Shown in pieces: positions 59,593-64,000 of a DNA stretch of 64,000 bases. A program made the translations under genes and the position numbers. Position 1 is the first letter of the stretch. Every line of letters begins with the position of its first letter. Source of the DNA: Marinococcus halotolerans DSM 16375 (GTDB lineage: Bacteria > Bacillota > Bacilli > Bacillales > Marinococcaceae); assembly GCF_000420725.1 (NCBI RefSeq), contig NZ_ATVM01000009.1:45419-109418 (forward strand), given 5' to 3'. Under the pieces are notes generated by a model. That model had not been told where the DNA came from. It did no database searches and was given only the letters and a program-made list of their open reading frames with translations.

Positions 59593-60501
59593 GTGACTAA
59601 TGTGATTGATCCCGCTGTTTCTGTCGGCCCTGTGCAACTTAGAGTTCAGAGTATCAGCCGGGCCGCTGCCTATTATGAAAATGTCCTCGGACTCCGGATG
59701 CTCGGACGCTCGTCTTCCACCGCTGTTCTCTGCGTGCCGTCTGACGGCACGCCTCTTGTCATGCTCCGGGAGGTGGAAGGTTCGATCACTCCCCCGCGCA
59801 CGCATGCCGGCCTCTACCACTTTGCTCTTCTTGTTCCGGACCGTGCGTCCCTGGGGGCCTTCATCCGTCATCTGCACAGCACCGGCGAGCAGTACGGAGC
59901 CTCCGACCACAGCGTCAGCGAAGCGCTCTATCTGACGGACCCGGATGGAAACGGCATCGAGGTTTACCGTGACCGCCCCCGGACAGAGTGGAACTACGAC
60001 AGTAACGGATTTGTCCACATGACGGTTGATCCCCTACATGAACATCAGCTGCTTCAGGAGGGAAAAAATACTCAGTGGCACGGTGTGCCGGCCGGGACCG
60101 TGATGGGACACGTTCATCTTCATGTGCACGATATGAATGAAGCTTATCGTTTTTATGTAGAGGTGCTGGGATTCGACCTGGCCGCCGACCCGCAGAAATT
60201 CCCTGCTTTTTTTGTTGCCGCCGGCGGCTATCATCATCATATCGGCCTTAATCCATGGGCCGGAGCCAGGGCTCCTAAAGCATCCATACGAAACACCGGC
60301 CTCGACATGTACACGATTTTGCTTCCTTCTGCCCGTGCTCTCGACCCCGTCGCCGAACGGCTGGAGGCAGCCGGCTACCGGTTTCACCGCGAAGAACATG
60401 CCCTTTATGCCACCGATCCTTCGGGCATTGTCGTATGCTATACTGCAATTGCTCCGGATGCCGTCCTGTCCTCTGCCCAGATGACCCGGCTGACCGAATA
60501 A
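59593..60501 (+). CDS. VOC family extradiol dioxygenase (CatE/YfiE-like)
   Basis: A 302-residue protein with two VOC modules, resembling B. subtilis CatE (catechol 2,3-dioxygenase). GTG start with GAGGAG 9 nt upstream. Module 1: QLRVQSISRAAAYYENVLGL and GIEVYRDRPR. Module 2: MGHVHLHVHDMNEAYRFYVE, AAGGYHHHIGLNPWAG, and YATDPSGIVVCY. Metal ligands would be the module 2 His residues and a Glu, but the last one is unclear in DPSGIVV. It may open catechol rings or protect against quinone stress. Single gene with palindromic operators. Confidence 0.82.
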   Translation: MTNVIDPAVSVGPVQLRVQSISRAAAYYENVLGLRMLGRSSSTAVLCVPSDGTPLVMLREVEGSITPPRTHAGLYHFALLVPDRASLGAFIRHLHSTGEQYGASDHSVSEALYLTDPDGNGIEVYRDRPRTEWNYDSNGFVHMTVDPLHEHQLLQEGKNTQWHGVPAGTVMGHVHLHVHDMNEAYRFYVEVLGFDLAADPQKFPAFFVAAGGYHHHIGLNPWAGARAPKASIRNTGLDMYTILLPSARALDPVAERLEAAGYRFHREEHALYATDPSGIVVCYTAIAPDAVLSSAQMTRLTE

Positions 60502-60558
60502 AAATCACTTTTCACTGCTATGCAAGTTTAAAAATAATCAACTGACATAACTTTTAAG

Positions 60559-60598
60559 CACATCCTGCCTTCTTTCGGAAAGGGCCGGATGTGTTTTA
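60559..60598 (+). terminator. Intrinsic terminator after the CatE-like gene
   Basis: CACATCC (60559-60565) pairs with GGATGTG (60587-60593), extended inside by GCC/GGGC pairs, then TTTTATTT. Confidence 0.8.
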
Positions 60599-60662
60599 TT
60601 TGCACTGCTTATACAGGAAAACATGGACAGAAAGAAGTACAGCTGATATGATAAACATTGAT

Positions 60663-60677
60663 TGATAATGATTATCA
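60663..60677 (+). promoter_or_regulatory. Fur box of the siderophore uptake operon
   Basis: TGATAATGATTATCA matches the 7-1-7 Fur consensus at all 15 positions, 38 bp before the first permease gene. Confidence 0.92.
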
Positions 60678-60715
60678 CTACTGAATGATTTTTTAATGTT
60701 GAAAGAGGATATAAC

Positions 60716-61756
60716 ATGCGTCAACAAACGGAATCTTCCACCTATAAAGACGATATTACTTCACGTCCTGTAACAGCTGTACTAATGTTTATTGCCGGCC
60801 TTCCTATACTTGGATTTATTTTTTTGCTTTCGATTTCTGTCGGTGCTGCAGACGTGGAAATTGGTACTGTTTGGAACGCATTGTTTCACTATGACGCTTC
60901 CTTGAATGATCACGTAGTTATCCGGGAGCTTCGTCTCCCGCGGGCCGTTGCAGATATTTTTGTCGGCGCCTGCTTTGCCGTAGCCGGAGCTATTATGCAG
61001 GGGATGACAAGAAATCCACTGGCCGAATCCGGGATTCTTGGCATCAATGCAGGTTCAATTTTTATGGTGGCAGTCTGTTTTGCGTTTCTGCCGGGGCTCA
61101 CTTATAACCTGTTGATAGTCTTTTCTTTTTTAGGGGCAGCAATCAGCATGGGACTGATTTTTGGGATTGCTTCGCTTTCACGCATCGGCCTGACACCTCT
61201 TCGCATGGTGCTTGCCGGGGCGGCGATTAACGCCCTGTTTACGGCGTTAAGTGAAGGCATCGCCATTCACTTTGACCTCAGCCAGGATATTGCTTTCTGG
61301 TATGCCGGCGGATTGTCCGGCGTCCGGTGGGAACAGTTGCTGCCAGCCCTCCCGTGGATGGGGGGAGCGCTTATATTTGCGGTTGCCCTCTCGAGCTCTG
61401 TCACTATTTTAAGCCTTGGGGACGATATCGCTTCAGGTCTTGGGCAGCGTGTCGGCCTGATTAAACTGCTATGCACACTTGCCGTTTTGTTTCTCGCCGG
61501 CATTGCCGTATCCATTGCGGGTCCTATCGGATTTGTCGGTCTCGTTATCCCTCACGTAGTCCGTTTTTTTGTTGGAGTCGACTACCGGGCGATCATTCCG
61601 TGTTCTATCGTGGTGGGCGGAATTTTTATGTCGCTTGCCGATATCGGTGCCCGGATTATCAACCCACCGTACGAAACCCCTCTCGGCTCTTTATTCGCGC
61701 TTATCGGTGTGCCTTTCTTTTTATACATTGCACGCCGCGAGAGGAGGGAGCTTTAA
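60716..61756 (+). CDS. Iron-siderophore ABC transporter permease (FecCD family), subunit 1
   Basis: A 346-residue FecCD permease with about ten membrane helices. Signature stretches: IRELRLPRAVADIFVGACFAV, AGAIMQGMTRNPLAESGILGI, and near the end GPIGFVGLVIPHVVRFFVGVD with the coupling-helix region. GAAAGAGGATATAAC precedes ATG. It opens a three-gene operon under a perfect Fur box, so it should import ferric siderophore. No substrate-binding protein gene lies in this operon. Confidence 0.93.
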   Translation: MRQQTESSTYKDDITSRPVTAVLMFIAGLPILGFIFLLSISVGAADVEIGTVWNALFHYDASLNDHVVIRELRLPRAVADIFVGACFAVAGAIMQGMTRNPLAESGILGINAGSIFMVAVCFAFLPGLTYNLLIVFSFLGAAISMGLIFGIASLSRIGLTPLRMVLAGAAINALFTALSEGIAIHFDLSQDIAFWYAGGLSGVRWEQLLPALPWMGGALIFAVALSSSVTILSLGDDIASGLGQRVGLIKLLCTLAVLFLAGIAVSIAGPIGFVGLVIPHVVRFFVGVDYRAIIPCSIVVGGIFMSLADIGARIINPPYETPLGSLFALIGVPFFLYIARRERREL

Positions 61757-62791
61757 ATGCAATCTATATTTTCCGGCGAATGGGAACGAAAACGCCGTAG
61801 AAGGCGCATTTTAGTATTCAGCCTCCTCGCCATTCTCATATTTATCGTGCTGCTGTTCAGCATGAATTCCGGGGTTACCCCGTTGGGCCCGCTCGAGGTG
61901 TTAAAGACACTCTTCGGGTTTGGGGACAGTAATCAAAATCTCGTACTATTTCAGTTCCGCCTGCCCCGGATCGTGCTCGCTCTTCTTGTCGGGGCGGCTC
62001 TTGCCGTTTCAGGCTGCGTGCTGCAGGGAATCTCCCGTAACAGCCTGGCAGACCCGGGTATTCTTGGCATTACTACCGGAGCAGGATTGTTTGTAGTTTT
62101 ATATATTTCGTTTTTCAGTTCGATTGATGCCGCTTCTCCGTATCTGCTTCCGGTATTCGCGCTTGTGGGCGGCCTGCTCGCTGCAGCATTAATTTATATT
62201 CTTGCCTACGACCGGCAGCTCGGTCTCGTGCCAATGAGAATGATACTGACCGGTATTGCAGTAGCTGCCGGGCTGAATGCACTGATGACTGTTCTCATGC
62301 TGCGTCTGCAGCCGGAACAGTTTGACTTTGTCGCTATATGGCTGGCTGGAAGAATTTACGGCTCCACCTGGCCTTATGTATATTCGTTTCTTCCCTGGTT
62401 TATTATTTTGTCGATTTTCATTTATTACCGTTGGCGCGCCCTCGACACCCTTACCTTCGGCGAACAGATGGCAAAAGGGCTCGGCCTCCGGGTGGAAAAA
62501 GAACGCCTTTTACTCACCTTCGCCTCAGTGGCGCTTGCAGCATCGGCAGTTTCTGTCAGTGGCGGGATTGGCTTTGTCGGACTGATTGCTCCTCACATAG
62601 CACGGAGGCTGATCGGTCCGAATCATGCGCTCGCCCTCCCTGCTTCGGCACTTCTCGGAGGACTTCTGCTTTTATTTGCGGATACGCTCGGCCGTACTAT
62701 TATTCAACCGTCGGAAATTCATGCCGGGATTGTTGTGGCGGTTATTGGCGCTCCTTATTTCCTATACCTGCTTGCCAGAAGCAATGTCTAA
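61757..62791 (+). CDS. Iron-siderophore ABC transporter permease (FecCD family), subunit 2
   Basis: A 344-residue partner permease, starting right at the stop of subunit 1. AGGAGGGAGC lies inside the previous gene's end. Family matches: FRLPRIVLALLVGAALAVSG, VLQGISRNSLADPGILGITTG, MRMILTGIAVAAGLNALMTV, and GGIGFVGLIAPHIARRLIG. The two different permeases should form the membrane heterodimer. Confidence 0.93.
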   Translation: MQSIFSGEWERKRRRRRILVFSLLAILIFIVLLFSMNSGVTPLGPLEVLKTLFGFGDSNQNLVLFQFRLPRIVLALLVGAALAVSGCVLQGISRNSLADPGILGITTGAGLFVVLYISFFSSIDAASPYLLPVFALVGGLLAAALIYILAYDRQLGLVPMRMILTGIAVAAGLNALMTVLMLRLQPEQFDFVAIWLAGRIYGSTWPYVYSFLPWFIILSIFIYYRWRALDTLTFGEQMAKGLGLRVEKERLLLTFASVALAASAVSVSGGIGFVGLIAPHIARRLIGPNHALALPASALLGGLLLLFADTLGRTIIQPSEIHAGIVVAVIGAPYFLYLLARSNV

Positions 62792-62820
62792 CTTTATTAC
62801 CCTGAAAGGATGTTTATGCG

Positions 62821-63630
62821 ATGATCGAAACAGATCAACTCCATATTGGTTATGATCAGCAGACAATCGTAAACGATTTAAATATTGAGATTCCTTCTGG
62901 TAAAATTACCGCGCTTGTCGGCGCAAACGGTTCCGGAAAGTCAACCATTTTAAAAGCCCTCTCAAGGCTGATGAAGCCTTCGAAGGGCGTCGTTTACTTA
63001 AACGGCAGCTCCATCCACAGCCAAAAAACAAAAGAACTCGCCAAGCAGATGGCCATTCTTCCCCAAAATCCCGAAGCACCGCAGGGCTTAACGGTTACGG
63101 AGCTTGTGACATATGGGCGGGCTCCCCATCAGCGCGGTTTTGGTTCCTTAAAGGCCCATGATAAAGAAATGATCGGCTGGGCAATTGAAATCACCGGCAT
63201 GCGCGAATTCGCCAACCGCCCGATTGATCATTTATCCGGCGGACAGCGTCAGCGGGCATGGATCGCCATGGCTCTGGCCCAGGAAACCGAAACCCTGTTT
63301 TTAGATGAGCCTACCACCTTTCTTGATATGGCCCATCAGATGGAAGTGCTGAACATCCTTGAAAAACTGAACGTACAGGAGCATCGGACCATCGTGATGG
63401 TCGTGCATGATTTGAACCATGCCAGCCGCTATGCTCACCATATTGTTGCCATCAAGCACGGTAATGTCGTAAAGACCGGCACCCCTCACGAAGTAATGGA
63501 AGCAGGCATTATCGAAAAAGTGTTTGGCATTAAAAGCGATATTATTAAAGATCCCCGTTCCGGCATGCCACTCTGCCTTCCTTATAATTTATGCGAAGAA
63601 CAGGCAGCTTCCCCAATATTTGGATCCTAA
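62821..63630 (+). CDS. Iron-siderophore ABC transporter ATP-binding protein (FecE/YusV type)
   Basis: A 269-residue ABC ATPase. Walker A VGANGSGKST (about 35-44), Q loop ILPQNPEAP, signature LSGGQRQRAWIAMALAQ, Walker B TLFLDEPTTFLD and H loop MVVHDLNHA. AAAGGATGTTTATGCG precedes ATG. YusV of B. subtilis serves several siderophore permeases; this gene probably serves at least the two permeases upstream. No strong terminator follows before the insertion element. Confidence 0.94.
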   Translation: MIETDQLHIGYDQQTIVNDLNIEIPSGKITALVGANGSGKSTILKALSRLMKPSKGVVYLNGSSIHSQKTKELAKQMAILPQNPEAPQGLTVTELVTYGRAPHQRGFGSLKAHDKEMIGWAIEITGMREFANRPIDHLSGGQRQRAWIAMALAQETETLFLDEPTTFLDMAHQMEVLNILEKLNVQEHRTIVMVVHDLNHASRYAHHIVAIKHGNVVKTGTPHEVMEAGIIEKVFGIKSDIIKDPRSGMPLCLPYNLCEEQAASPIFGS

Positions 63631-63657
63631 AAAGAGAGCCGCGCATTATTTATGATA

Positions 63658-63714
63658 TGCTCCCCTTTAAGTAGACAGATGAAATAAATCATCTGTTTTG
63701 CTTAGAGGGGAGCA
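63658..63714 (+). repeat. Terminal hairpin at the left end of the insertion element
   Basis: TGCTCCCCTTTAAG (63658-63671) pairs with CTTAGAGGGGAGCA (63701-63714) at 13 of 14 positions; an inner CAGATGA/TCATCTG stem closes the loop. It begins with TG, like IS3-family ends. The transposase ribosome site GGGGAG (63707-63712) lies in the 3' arm. Confidence 0.7.
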
Positions 63715-63719
63715 TTTTT

Positions 63720-64000
63720 ATGCCTTATCGAGGATATACGACCGAGCAGAAAATAGAAATCATCCACGCTTTTGATCAGAGGACAATGAATATGGCTGAG
63801 TTTTGTCGTCATTGGGACATCAACGAAAAGACGTTAAGGGGATGGATCGATCGGTACGAACGCCATGGAGCCGAAGCGCTGACGAAAGCCACCCAGTGGA
63901 AGCGGTATCCCCCGGAATGGAAACAAGAAGCTGTGGAAGCGTACCTGAATGAGGGGATATCCCAGCGGGATATTATTAACCTCTACGGCATTTCGAGTAG
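63720..64000 (+). CDS. IS3/IS150-type transposase orfA-like protein (3' end outside window)
   Basis: 93 codons are visible from ATG at 63720, 7 nt after GGGGAG. Two helix-turn-helix units of the IS150 InsJ type are seen: residues about 7-45 (EQKIEIIHAF then FCRHWDINEKTLRGWIDRYE) and about 63-93 (PPEWKQEAVEAYLNEGISQR then DIINLYGIS). In this family they bind the terminal repeats, with a DDE integrase in a following frame. The ribosome site is held in a strong hairpin, which would limit translation from read-through transcripts. Confidence 0.82.
   Translation, partial: MPYRGYTTEQKIEIIHAFDQRTMNMAEFCRHWDINEKTLRGWIDRYERHGAEALTKATQWKRYPPEWKQEAVEAYLNEGISQRDIINLYGISS

Larger units (their letters stand above)
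63658..64000 (+). mobile_element. Left part of an IS3-like insertion sequence, cut by the window end
   Basis: A terminal repeat-like hairpin is followed after 5 nt by a transposase reading frame that is open to the window edge. The element lies 27 bp after the ABC ATPase gene and does not break it. Right end and target duplication lie outside. Confidence 0.75.

Overview
The window looks like chromosomal DNA from a Bacillaceae bacterium of moderate GC content. Many proteins are rich in Asp and Glu, as in halo-alkaliphilic bacilli such as Alkalicoccus or Salisediminibacterium; that placement is an inference. The strongest evidence is gene order. Read on the minus strand from about 57.2 kb down to 4 kb, the window follows the Bacillus subtilis yeaC-yeaD-yebA-guaA-pbuG-yebG-purEKBCSQLFMNHD-yerA-yerC-pcrB-pcrA-ligA-camS-gatCAB-dgkB-rlmCD block, with insertions at several joints.

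Layout. 0-1.5 kb: Fur-controlled PLP decarboxylase of siderophore type, cut by the window edge. 1.8-4 kb: PRC-barrel protein and DUF4317 protein. 4-14.6 kb: rlmCD and dgkB, separated from each other and from gatB by accessory genes. These are four GNAT acetyltransferases, a K+ channel, an aldo/keto reductase, an aldehyde dehydrogenase with a DUF779 partner, and an AT-rich module with an XRE-TPR regulator divergent from an unannotated 35-residue peptide gene. 14.6-26.7 kb: gatBAC, camS, ligA, pcrA, pcrB, yerC, yerA. 27-40.2 kb: the complete purine operon, led by two PurBoxes and a guanine-class riboswitch. 40.2-49.5 kb: yebG, an M20 amidohydrolase, a three-gene phosphorelay and diguanylate cyclase operon, a NERD protein, 3-methyladenine DNA glycosylase and a YhfP-type reductase. 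49.6-57.2 kb: pbuG and guaA (second guanine riboswitch), then the transglutaminase/DUF58/MoxR operon. 57.3-60.5 kb: Lrp regulator, YitT protein, Fic toxin with antitoxin, and a CatE-like dioxygenase. 60.6-63.6 kb: Fur-controlled siderophore permeases and ATPase. 63.7-64 kb: left end of an IS3-like element.

How the genes work together. Purine supply is controlled at the pur promoter by PurBoxes, at the pur and guaA leaders by riboswitches, and by the PbuG permease. Iron is addressed at both ends of the window under Fur boxes. GatCAB, RlmCD, LigA and PcrA are housekeeping genes of translation and DNA maintenance.

Two loci deserve most attention. First, the regulator-peptide pair at 12.3-13.5 kb has the parts of a RRNPP-type quorum-sensing circuit: a TPR receptor, a secreted-type short peptide and a near-perfect palindromic operator. 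Second, the diguanylate cyclase gene at 45.1-46.7 kb carries a 17-nt poly-G tract in its coding strand. One-base slippage either way gives a stop codon before the GGDEF domain, so c-di-GMP output from this phosphorelay could be phase-variable. No rRNA, tRNA or CRISPR array was seen.
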